Under the pieces are notes generated by a model. The model saw nothing but the letters and a program-made list of their open reading frames with translations, was not told where the DNA came from and made no database searches. A program made the translations under genes and the position numbers. Source: Paracoccaceae bacterium (GTDB lineage: Bacteria > Pseudomonadota > Alphaproteobacteria > Rhodobacterales > Rhodobacteraceae). From it: a DNA stretch of 64,000 nt. Location of the stretch: the NCBI GenBank assembly GCA_027013095.1, contig JALUYI010000020.1:176971-240970 (forward strand), in the 5' to 3' direction. Positions 30,724 to 38,061 of this stretch are shown here, piece after piece; position 1 is the first letter of the stretch, and each line of letters starts with the position of its first letter.

Positions 30724-31499
30724 CGGTTTGGCTGGTGGGCTGGCTGGGGATCCGACTGGTTGTGTGCGCTGCGGTGCGCGGCCTTGACCTGATGGGCCAG
30801 CGCGATCGTGTGGGCTGACAGCTCTTGCAGGGCGGCATCGGCGCGCCGCGCGTCGCGGGCCTCTATGGCGTCGGCAATCTCGGCGTGAAACGAGATGATC
30901 CGCGCGCGGTTGCGGGCGGTAAATGTGATCATGTTCATCAACGGCTGGGTGCCTTCGACGGCGCCGGCCAACTGGTAGGACAACACCGGGTTCTGCGCGC
31001 CATCAACCAGCGCCCGGTGAAAGGCGACGTCCGAGGCGCAAAAGCTTTCGTCCGACAGGCCCGGCTGTTTCTGCCGGTGGATCTCCGCGCGCATGGTCGC
31101 CAGATGGTCCGGCAAACGCCGTGCTGCGGACAGAGGTACGCAGGCGCGCTCCAGCGCATAGCGCGCTTCGCAGGCGGTTTCGAAACTGACTGCGTTCATG
31201 CTGAGCAGCAGCGTCGAGGTGGTGATCTGCTGGCCATAGGCCTCGTCAAAGCGCAGCCGGTTGACAAAGGCCCCGCCTGTGGCGCCGCGCATGGTGCGGA
31301 TCAGGTTCTGCGCCGCCAGCCGTTTCAGCGCCTCGCGCACGGTGGGGCGGGACACTCCGAATTTCTCGGCCAGTTCTGATTCCGACGGCAGACGCTCATC
31401 AACGATCAGGGTGCCGCTGACGATTGCATTGCGGATGGCCTCGGCGATCTGCACCGACAGTTCACGTGACGTTTCAAGCCGTGTTTTCATGTTTTTCAT
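30711..31499 (-). CDS. FCD-domain GntR-family transcriptional regulator
   Basis: 262 aa. N-terminal winged helix typical of GntR (LPSESELAEKFGVSRPTVREALKRLAAQNLI), C-terminal FCD all-helical ligand domain (FadR subfamily) with Asp/His positions of the metal site (SDVAFHRALVDGA). Divergent from the acyl-CoA dehydrogenase gene, with two similar palindromic sites between them, so it probably represses both itself and the acyl-CoA genes. The inducer is likely a carboxylate or acyl-CoA from that pathway (inference). Confidence 0.88.
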   Translation of the reverse strand: MKNMKTRLETSRELSVQIAEAIRNAIVSGTLIVDERLPSESELAEKFGVSRPTVREALKRLAAQNLIRTMRGATGGAFVNRLRFDEAYGQQITTSTLLLSMNAVSFETACEARYALERACVPLSAARRLPDHLATMRAEIHRQKQPGLSDESFCASDVAFHRALVDGAQNPVLSYQLAGAVEGTQPLMNMITFTARNRARIISFHAEIADAIEARDARRADAALQELSAHTIALAHQVKAAHRSAHNQSDPQPAHQPNRQPK

Positions 31500-31552
31500 T
31501 TGTCAGACAATTGCGGCTGTGGCAAGACGGGTCGCAAATGTAAGACAATTGC
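31500..31552. promoter_or_regulatory. Paired FCD/GntR operators
   Basis: TTGTCAGACAA at 31500-31510 is a perfect palindrome around a central A. A second site, ATGTAAGACAA (31538-31548), matches it at 9 of 11 positions; both continue TTGC. Centre spacing is 38 bp. They lie in the 80 bp between the regulator and the acyl-CoA dehydrogenase gene. The form TTGTCnGACAA fits known FadR-subfamily operators. Confidence 0.7.
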
Positions 31553-31579
31553 TGCGGACAGCAGAGAGCGAGGACTAGC

Positions 31580-32755
31580 ATGACAAACAAGATCGACGAA
31601 ATCCTTGAGGCGGCGCGCCGTCATGTGCGTGAGGTGATCAAGCCCAATGTGGAGGCATGGAACGCGGCCGGCGTCTGGCCCAAGGCGGCGTCGGAGGCGG
31701 CGGGCGCCGCCGGGCTGACCGGGCTTTATGCCCCCCAAGATTGGGGCGGGCAGGGCCTGCCGCTGGCCGAGGGCGTGCGTGTCTATGAAGAACTGGGGCA
31801 AGGCGACGGGGCCTATTCCTTTGGCATTTCGATGCATAACATCTGCACCTTCGCCGTCTGCGGCTATGGCACCGAGGCGTTCAAGGAAAGTTGGGCGCGC
31901 AAGCTGACCTCGGGGCAGAGCCTTGCCAATTTCGCCCTGACTGAGCCGCAATCGGGCTCGGACGCTGCAACCATGTACACCCGCGCGACCATCAACGATG
32001 ACGGCACCTGGACGATCAGTGGCGCAAAGGCCTGGGTCAGCCTTGCGAACGAGGCCGATCTCTATTTGACCGTGGTCAAGACAAGCGACGCGCCGGGGCA
32101 CAAGGACATGGCGATGATTGCCATTCCCAGGGGCACGCCGGGGCTGACATTCGGGCCGCGCTACGACACCCCCAGCTACAATTTCCTGCCGATGTCGGAA
32201 ATGTATATGGACAGCGTCACCGTGCCTGCGGAAAACATTATCCTGCCGGTGGGGCAGGGGTTGCAGGGCTCATTGATGGCGATTGATATTGCGCGGGTGT
32301 CCATCGCCTCGGGCTGTTGCGGGCTGATGCAGGCGGCGCTGGATACGGCGCTGGCATTCGCGCGCGATCGCAAGATGTTCGGCGGCCACGAGATCGACCT
32401 TGACGGCATCCAGTGGATGCTGGGCGATGTGGCCACCAACCTTGAGGCCTCGCGGCTGCTTTATCGCGAGGCGGCGCGCAAGTTGGGCACGCCCGAGGGG
32501 CCGCTCTGGGCGGCACATGCCAAACGGTTTGTGCCCGACGCGGCGGTCGAGGCGGCCAATACCTGCACCCAGGTTCTGGGTGGTATGGGGCTGTTGAAAC
32601 CCTACGGCCTCGACCGCCTCTCGCGCCTCGCGCAGATGCTGCGCATCGTTGACGGCACCACCGAGATCAGCCGCGTGGTGATCGGCCGTGCGCTGCAGAA
32701 ACGTGCCGCCACGCTGGACCCGGTGCCGGTGCCCAAGGGATATGGCGAGGAGTGA
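31580..32755 (+). CDS. Acyl-CoA dehydrogenase
   Basis: 391 aa FAD enzyme of the acyl-CoA dehydrogenase fold: N-terminal helical domain, middle beta domain with LTEPQSGSDAATM and WVSLANEADLYL, C-terminal helical domain with RKMFG and QVLGGMGLLK. At the place where MCAD has its catalytic Glu in YEGT, this protein reads VDGTTEIS, so the base may sit elsewhere, as in isovaleryl-CoA or long-chain enzymes. Grouped with the acrylyl-CoA reductase gene downstream and the FCD regulator upstream. Confidence 0.9.
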   Translation: MTNKIDEILEAARRHVREVIKPNVEAWNAAGVWPKAASEAAGAAGLTGLYAPQDWGGQGLPLAEGVRVYEELGQGDGAYSFGISMHNICTFAVCGYGTEAFKESWARKLTSGQSLANFALTEPQSGSDAATMYTRATINDDGTWTISGAKAWVSLANEADLYLTVVKTSDAPGHKDMAMIAIPRGTPGLTFGPRYDTPSYNFLPMSEMYMDSVTVPAENIILPVGQGLQGSLMAIDIARVSIASGCCGLMQAALDTALAFARDRKMFGGHEIDLDGIQWMLGDVATNLEASRLLYREAARKLGTPEGPLWAAHAKRFVPDAAVEAANTCTQVLGGMGLLKPYGLDRLSRLAQMLRIVDGTTEISRVVIGRALQKRAATLDPVPVPKGYGEE

Positions 32756-32872
32756 CGGGCAATTGTGGGTCGCCCCGGTGGGGGCGGTGCGGGCGCTGCC
32801 CAGCCTTGCGGCCCGGCGCCCCCCCTGCGGCACGTGTAGCCCAACGCTGAAAACTGAACAGGAGAAAAACCC

Positions 32873-33868
32873 ATGAGCTTTAACGCACTGGTCGTCGAAA
32901 AGAATGATGATGGCAAGACGCATGCCAGCGTGAAACATATCGCCGTTGATGATCTGCCCGAGGGCGATGTCACGGTCGCGGTCGAATATTCCACCGTCAA
33001 CTACAAGGACGGGCTGTGCATCGGCCCCGGCGCGGGGCTGGTGCGCAACTACCCCCATGTGCCGGGGATCGATTTCGCCGGTACCGTCGAGGAATCCTCA
33101 GACCCGCGCTACAAGCCCGGTGACAAGGTGGTGCTGACTGGCTGGCGCGTGGGCGAGGCCCATTGGGGCGGCTATGCGCAAAAGGCGCGGGTGCGGGCCG
33201 ACTGGCTGGTACCCCTGCCCGAGGGGCTGACCACGCGCCAGGCGATGGCCGTGGGCACGGCCGGCTTTACCGCCATGCTGGCAGTGATGGCGCTGGAAGA
33301 TCACGGGCTGAAGCCGGGGGATGGCCCAGTCTTGGTTACGGGCGCCGCGGGAGGCGTTGGCTCGGTCGCAACTGCCATTCTGGCCCATCTCGGCCACGAG
33401 GTCGCCGCCGTCACCGGCCGCCCCGAGCAGGAGAGCTATCTGAAAGGTCTGGGCGCCAGTCAGATCGTGCCGCGCGAGGAGTTGGCCGAGCCCAGCCGCA
33501 AGGCGCTGGAGCGCGAAACCTGGGCGGGCGGCGTCGATGCCGTTGCCGGCGCCATGCTGGGGCGGGTGCTGAAACAGATGAAATACGGCACATCGGTTGC
33601 GGCAATCGGGCTGGCGGGCGGTGCCGCGATCGAAGGCGCGCTGATCACGCCGTTCATTCTGCGCGGGGTCAACCTTTTGGGCATCGATAGCGTCATGCAG
33701 CCCTATGATAACCGTTTGCGAGCGTGGGAGCGCATCGCGCAGGACTTGCCGATCGACAAGCTTGAGGCGATGATCCAGCCGGCGACGCTGGCCGATCTGC
33801 CGCGCCTTGGGGCCGATATTCTGAAAGGGCAGGTGCGTGGGCGCGTTGTCGTTGACGTCAACGCCTGA
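32873..33868 (+). CDS. acuI: Acrylyl-CoA reductase-type MDR oxidoreductase (AcuI-like)
   Basis: 331 aa zinc-free medium-chain reductase of the AcuI/YhdH family, which reduces acryloyl-CoA to propionyl-CoA with NADPH, for example in DMSP or 3-hydroxypropionate metabolism. Visible: NYKDGL start of the catalytic domain, VPGIDFAGTVE, and the nucleotide fold VTGAAGGVGSVA. AGGAG lies 8 bp before the ATG. About 115 bp after the acyl-CoA dehydrogenase gene, same strand. No dmdA or dddP gene is in the window, so the DMSP link is family knowledge, not context. Confidence 0.88.
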   Translation: MSFNALVVEKNDDGKTHASVKHIAVDDLPEGDVTVAVEYSTVNYKDGLCIGPGAGLVRNYPHVPGIDFAGTVEESSDPRYKPGDKVVLTGWRVGEAHWGGYAQKARVRADWLVPLPEGLTTRQAMAVGTAGFTAMLAVMALEDHGLKPGDGPVLVTGAAGGVGSVATAILAHLGHEVAAVTGRPEQESYLKGLGASQIVPREELAEPSRKALERETWAGGVDAVAGAMLGRVLKQMKYGTSVAAIGLAGGAAIEGALITPFILRGVNLLGIDSVMQPYDNRLRAWERIAQDLPIDKLEAMIQPATLADLPRLGADILKGQVRGRVVVDVNA

Positions 33869-33885
33869 GGATGCGTTGGTGCAGT

Positions 33886-33906
33886 GAGTATTTGAGCAAA
33901 AAAGAA
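33886..33906 (+). repeat. Intergenic motif copy C
   Basis: GAGTATTTGAGCAAAAAAGA starts at 33886, a third copy of the motif at 3457 and 27181, on the same strand. It ends about 10 bp before the aminotransferase ATG, so its purine tail may double as ribosome-binding sequence (GAAAGGG). Confidence 0.6.
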
Positions 33907-33914
33907 AGGGCCGG

Positions 33915-35144
33915 ATGATGACCGATCTTGATCTGGAGCATGTGCGCCGACAGTTCCCGGCCTTTTCGGAGCCGGGGCTTGCCGGGCAGGCGTTTTTCGA
34001 GAACGCTGGCGGCTCTTATACCTGCAAGCCGGTGCTTGAGCGTCTGTTCCGGTTTTATCATCAGCGCAAGGTCCAGCCCTATGCCCCTTATGAGGCGTCG
34101 CGTCTGGGCGGGGCCGAGATGGATGAGGCGCGACAGCGTCTTGCGGCGTGGTTGGGGGTGGCGCCGGATGAATTGAGTTTCGGACCATCGACCACGCAAA
34201 ATACCTATGTTCTGGCGCAGGCCTTTCGGCAATATTTGTCGGCGGGGGATACGATCATCGTCTCCAATCAGGATCACGAGGCCAACAGCGGTGCCTGGCG
34301 GCGTCTGGCGGCAGACGGGATCACGGTGCGTGAATGGCGGGTTCAGCCGGACAGCGGGCATCTTGATCTCGCCGATCTGGCTGAGTTGCTGGATGGCTCT
34401 GTGCGTCTTGTCTGTTTTCCACATTGCTCGAATATCGTCGGTGAAATCAACCCCGTGGCCGAGATCGTGACCCTTGTGCATGAGGCGGGCGCGCTGTCCT
34501 GCGTGGATGGGGTTTCCTATGCGCCGCATGGCTTGCCGGATATCGGGGCGCTGGGAGCGGATATCTACCTGTTTTCCAGTTACAAGACCTATGGTCCGCA
34601 TCAGGGGATCATGGTGGTCCGCCGGGCGCTGGCCGAGGTGCTGCCCAATCAGGCGCATGAGTTCAATGCCGGTTGTCTAAATAAGCGGTTCACGCCGGCG
34701 GGGCCGGACCACGCGCAGGTTGCGGCCTGCGCGGGGATAGTGGATTATTTCGAGACGCTGCACGATCATCACGATCTGGGCGCCCGCACTCCGGCCCAAA
34801 AAGGAGCGGCGGTTCATGGCCTGATGCGCCGTCACGAAGAGAGGTTGTTGCGCCCGCTTCTGGCCTATCTGGGGGGGCGGAACGATCTGCGTCTGCTGGG
34901 GCCGGCGGATGCCGAGATTCGCGCGCCGACCGTTGCCATCGCTCTGCCCGAAGCCGGCGAAAGGGTTGCGGCGCGGCTGGCGCGTCACGGGATCATGGCG
35001 GGGGGTGGTGATTTTTATGCTGGGCGCGTGATTGCCGCGATGGGCGAGGATCCGGCGCGGGGGGTTCTGCGCCTGAGCTTTACCCACTATACCTCCGCAG
35101 CGGAAGTGACCCGCCTGATCGCGGCGCTGGATGCCGAAATTTGA
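33915..35144 (+). CDS. Class V aminotransferase-fold PLP enzyme
   Basis: 409 aa protein of the cysteine desulfurase/isopenicillin-N-epimerase superfamily. PLP Lys in SSYKTYGPHQG (about 224), cofactor Asp in CVDGVSYAPHG (about 198), and the His of NQDHEAN (about 121) stacking on the ring. It lacks the Cys-loop expected in IscS/SufS, so desulfurase activity is doubtful. No amino-acid pathway neighbours. Substrate unknown. Confidence 0.82.
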   Translation: MMTDLDLEHVRRQFPAFSEPGLAGQAFFENAGGSYTCKPVLERLFRFYHQRKVQPYAPYEASRLGGAEMDEARQRLAAWLGVAPDELSFGPSTTQNTYVLAQAFRQYLSAGDTIIVSNQDHEANSGAWRRLAADGITVREWRVQPDSGHLDLADLAELLDGSVRLVCFPHCSNIVGEINPVAEIVTLVHEAGALSCVDGVSYAPHGLPDIGALGADIYLFSSYKTYGPHQGIMVVRRALAEVLPNQAHEFNAGCLNKRFTPAGPDHAQVAACAGIVDYFETLHDHHDLGARTPAQKGAAVHGLMRRHEERLLRPLLAYLGGRNDLRLLGPADAEIRAPTVAIALPEAGERVAARLARHGIMAGGGDFYAGRVIAAMGEDPARGVLRLSFTHYTSAAEVTRLIAALDAEI

Positions 35145-35222
35145 TCCGGCACGCTTGAATTGCAGTAGGCTTGTCGAAAACCCGGGAATCGGTCTAAGGT
35201 CCTCATCGGGGAGGGGGGACTT

Positions 35223-36434
35223 ATGGAGGTTTTTGAAACAACGGCAGGTCACGGGAATCTGCCGCGCTATTTTCCGGCTGTCTTTGATATCGTTCAAAAC
35301 CTGAACCACGGGCAGATTGATTTCCGGCTGCCGGATGGGCGGGTCTTTCGCGCCAGAGGCCGCTCGATGGGGCCGGCGGTGCAGCTGGACATTCATCACC
35401 CCGACTGTTTTGCTCGTTTGATCCGCGAGGGCGATCTGGGGTTTTCGGATGCCTATCTTGAGGGCTGGTGGAGCGTCAGTGACCTGCAGGCCTTCATGGA
35501 CATCATTCTGGATCGAAATGACGCGGTGTTCCGGGGCTTTCCGGGGGTCGGGCTGGTGCGGTTTTATGAGCGCCTGCGCCACTGGCTGAACCGTAACACC
35601 CGCGAACAGGCGGCGCGGAACATCTCGTATCACTACGATCTGGGGAACGCATTTTACGGCAAATGGCTGGACGAGACGATGACCTATTCTTCGGCCATTT
35701 TTGAATCGGGGCAAGAGGACATGTCCCGCGCGCAGATCGCTAAATATGCCTCGCTGGTGGACCAGCTGGGCGTGCGTCCGGGTGATCACGTGCTGGAGAT
35801 CGGCTGCGGCTGGGGCGGGTTTGCCGAATATGCGGCCGCGCAGAGGGATCTTCGGGTGACCGGCCTGACAATAAGCCGCGCACAGCATGATTTTGCCACC
35901 GAGCGGATCGCGCGGGCCGGGTTGTCCGATCGGGTCCGGATCGAGATGCGCGACTACAGGGACGAGACCGGACGCTACGACGGCGTTGCCTCGATCGAGA
36001 TGTTCGAGGCGGTGGGCGAAAAGTACTGGCCCGCCTATTTCAGGACCGTGCGCGATAGCCTGAAGCCGGGGGGACGGGCCACCCTGCAGATCATCACCAT
36101 CGCCAACGAGCGCTTTGCCGCCTATCGCAAGGGGGTTGATTTCATCCAGAAACATATCTTTCCCGGCGGGATGCTGCCCAGCAGCAATGCGCTGTCCGAA
36201 CAGATCAGCCGTGCCGGGCTAAAGCGGATTCGTTCAATCGAGTTTGGCGACAGCTATTCGATCACGCTGCGGCGTTGGCGCGAGGTGTTCAATGCGAAAT
36301 GGGACGAGATCGCGACCCTTGGCTTTGACGAGCGCTTTCACCGGATGTGGAACTATTACCTGACCTCCTGTGCGGCGGCCTTTCAGAGCGGAAATTGCGA
36401 TGTCACACAGGTGACAATGAAACGGCCGGGCTGA
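35223..36434 (+). CDS. Cyclopropane-fatty-acyl-phospholipid synthase family methyltransferase
   Basis: 403 aa SAM-dependent enzyme of the Cfa/CmaS family, which methylates or cyclopropanates unsaturated acyl chains of phospholipids. N-terminal lipid-binding region, then ISYHYDLGNAFYGKWLDETMTYSSAIF and the SAM motif LEIGCGWGGFAEYAA; QKHIFPGGMLPS near the C-terminus is typical. Four base pairs separate it from trgA. Whether it makes cyclopropane rings or another lipid product cannot be decided from sequence. Confidence 0.88.
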   Translation: MEVFETTAGHGNLPRYFPAVFDIVQNLNHGQIDFRLPDGRVFRARGRSMGPAVQLDIHHPDCFARLIREGDLGFSDAYLEGWWSVSDLQAFMDIILDRNDAVFRGFPGVGLVRFYERLRHWLNRNTREQAARNISYHYDLGNAFYGKWLDETMTYSSAIFESGQEDMSRAQIAKYASLVDQLGVRPGDHVLEIGCGWGGFAEYAAAQRDLRVTGLTISRAQHDFATERIARAGLSDRVRIEMRDYRDETGRYDGVASIEMFEAVGEKYWPAYFRTVRDSLKPGGRATLQIITIANERFAAYRKGVDFIQKHIFPGGMLPSSNALSEQISRAGLKRIRSIEFGDSYSITLRRWREVFNAKWDEIATLGFDERFHRMWNYYLTSCAAAFQSGNCDVTQVTMKRPG

Positions 36435-36438
36435 CATC

Positions 36439-36888
36439 ATGCGCGAGATGCCAACGGGGGCAAAGCTGGTGGGGGCGCTGTTGTTTGCGGCGGTGGGCTA
36501 TGTCAGCGCCCGCTCGTTTGCACCCCATATCCCTGACGGGCAGGGCGGGCGCTGGTTTGCCGAAAGCTGCGCGGCCCTTGGCCTGATGCTAGGCTGGGTG
36601 GTGATGGGGCGTCTCGTCGGCGGCGATTACAAGGCGGCGGCACGGGCTGGATTGGTGACCTCGGGGTGGCTGTTCCTGTGGTCGGTTCTGCTGTTTTCAC
36701 TGCGCCTGATGGTGATGCGCTCATACGGGCAATGGTACAAGACGCCGTTGGACATGCTGAACGGCGTTTATGATATTGCCGTCGGCTATCTGCAGATTTC
36801 CGCCCGGATCGAGCTGCTGGGGCCGCTTGTGCTGGGGGGGATGATCGCCGGCGTGTTGACCGAATATGCCTCGCGCCGGCTGCCCTGA
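36439..36888 (+). CDS. trgA: TrgA-family membrane protein
   Basis: 149 aa with four hydrophobic helices (about 8-26, 45-62, 74-92 and 125-141). It matches the TrgA family, first described in Rhodobacter sphaeroides as part of the tellurite-resistance locus trgAB next to cysK. Here cysK follows on the same strand, as in that locus, but no trgB is present between or beside them. Biochemical role unknown. Confidence 0.82.
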   Translation: MREMPTGAKLVGALLFAAVGYVSARSFAPHIPDGQGGRWFAESCAALGLMLGWVVMGRLVGGDYKAAARAGLVTSGWLFLWSVLLFSLRLMVMRSYGQWYKTPLDMLNGVYDIAVGYLQISARIELLGPLVLGGMIAGVLTEYASRRLP

Positions 36889-36898
36889 CTGTGGCAGG

Positions 36899-36928
36899 GT
36901 TTTGACGATAAGGGTATTTTGTCGAAAC
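36899..36928. repeat. Intergenic palindrome, copy 2
   Basis: GTTTTGAC (36899-36906) faces GTCGAAAC (36921-36928) ten bases after the trgA stop. It shares TATTTTGTCGAAACG with copy 1 at 13938-13973. It lies in the leader of cysK and could end trgA transcripts or shape the cysK leader. Confidence 0.6.
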
Positions 36929-37016
36929 GTTGTAGGATCGCGCGCTGCGTTCTGCTTGAAACCCCGTCTGGGCGCGGGTAACAAGGAAAGCATTGAACTT
37001 TATGGGGGCCGCGGGC

Positions 37017-38060
37017 ATGCAAATTTATCAGGATATTGAAACGGCCATTGGTCACACGCCGCTGATCCGCTTGCGGCGCGCCTCTGAACTGACAGGGTGC
37101 GAAATTCTGGGCAAGGCCGAGTTCATGAACCCGGGCCAGTCGATCAAGGACCGCGCCGCGCTGTCGATCATCAGGGACGCCATCGCCCGGGACGAGTTGC
37201 GCCCCGGTGGCACCATCGTTGAAGGGACTGCGGGCAATACCGGTATCGGAGTGGCGCTGGTGGCCGCGGCAATGGGATTCCGCTCGGTCATCGTTATTCC
37301 TGAAACCCAGAGTCAGGAAAAAAAGGACATGATTCGCCTGGCCGGCGCGGAGTTGGTCGAAGTGCCCGCTAAGCCCTATAAAAACCCCAACAATTACGTG
37401 CGCTATTCCGCCCGTCTGGCGGCGGCGCTGGCCCGCAGCGAACCCAATGGCGCAATCTGGGCGAACCAGTTCGACAATGTCGCCAACCGGCAGGCGCATA
37501 TCGACAGCACCGCGCCGGAAATCTGGGAGCAGACCGAAGGGCGGCTGGACGGGTTTATCGCGGCCATCGGCTCAGGCGGAACGCTGGCCGGGGTGGCGGC
37601 GGGTCTGCGCGCCAGAGACCGGGATATCAAGATCGGTCTGGCCGATCCGGCGGGCTCGGCGATGTACAATTACTATGCCAATGGGGTGCTGAAATCCGAG
37701 GGCAACTCGATTACCGAGGGGATCGGGCAGGGGCGCATCACCGCCAATCTCGAGGGGCTTGAGGTAGACATGCCATATTCCATTCCCGACAGCGAAAGCC
37801 TGCCGCAGGTCTTTGATTTGCTCGAGCATGAGGGGCTGTGCGTCGGCGGTTCCAGCGGGGTCAACATTGCCGGGGCGATCCGGATGGCGCGCGAACTGGG
37901 CCCGGGGCACCGGATCGTGACCATCCTTGCCGATTACGGCACCCGCTATCAGAGCAAGCTGTTTAACCCGGAATTCCTGCGTGCCAAGGGTCTGCCGACG
38001 CCGGCATGGCTGGAACGACCTGCCTCTGATCTGCCCGAGGTTTTTGAGGTGACGGACTGA
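37017..38060 (+). CDS. cysK: Cysteine synthase A (O-acetylserine sulfhydrylase)
   Basis: Forms cysteine from O-acetylserine and sulfide. 347 aa PLP fold type II. PLP Lys in PGQSIKDRAAL, substrate loop EGTAGNTGIG, phosphate loop GSGGTLAG. Somewhat longer than E. coli CysK through a C-terminal extension typical of the alphaproteobacterial form. Start ambiguous: ATG 37017 fits the family N-terminus, while ATG 37002 and TTG 36993 lie closer to the AAGGAAAG box. Its stop is one base before the MscS gene. Confidence 0.94.
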   Translation: MQIYQDIETAIGHTPLIRLRRASELTGCEILGKAEFMNPGQSIKDRAALSIIRDAIARDELRPGGTIVEGTAGNTGIGVALVAAAMGFRSVIVIPETQSQEKKDMIRLAGAELVEVPAKPYKNPNNYVRYSARLAAALARSEPNGAIWANQFDNVANRQAHIDSTAPEIWEQTEGRLDGFIAAIGSGGTLAGVAAGLRARDRDIKIGLADPAGSAMYNYYANGVLKSEGNSITEGIGQGRITANLEGLEVDMPYSIPDSESLPQVFDLLEHEGLCVGGSSGVNIAGAIRMARELGPGHRIVTILADYGTRYQSKLFNPEFLRAKGLPTPAWLERPASDLPEVFEVTD

Positions 38061-38061
38061 T

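Noticed and set aside
34677..36155. Minus-strand frame of 492 codons across the aminotransferase/cfa boundary
   Set aside because: Antisense to two well-supported genes, with no domain.
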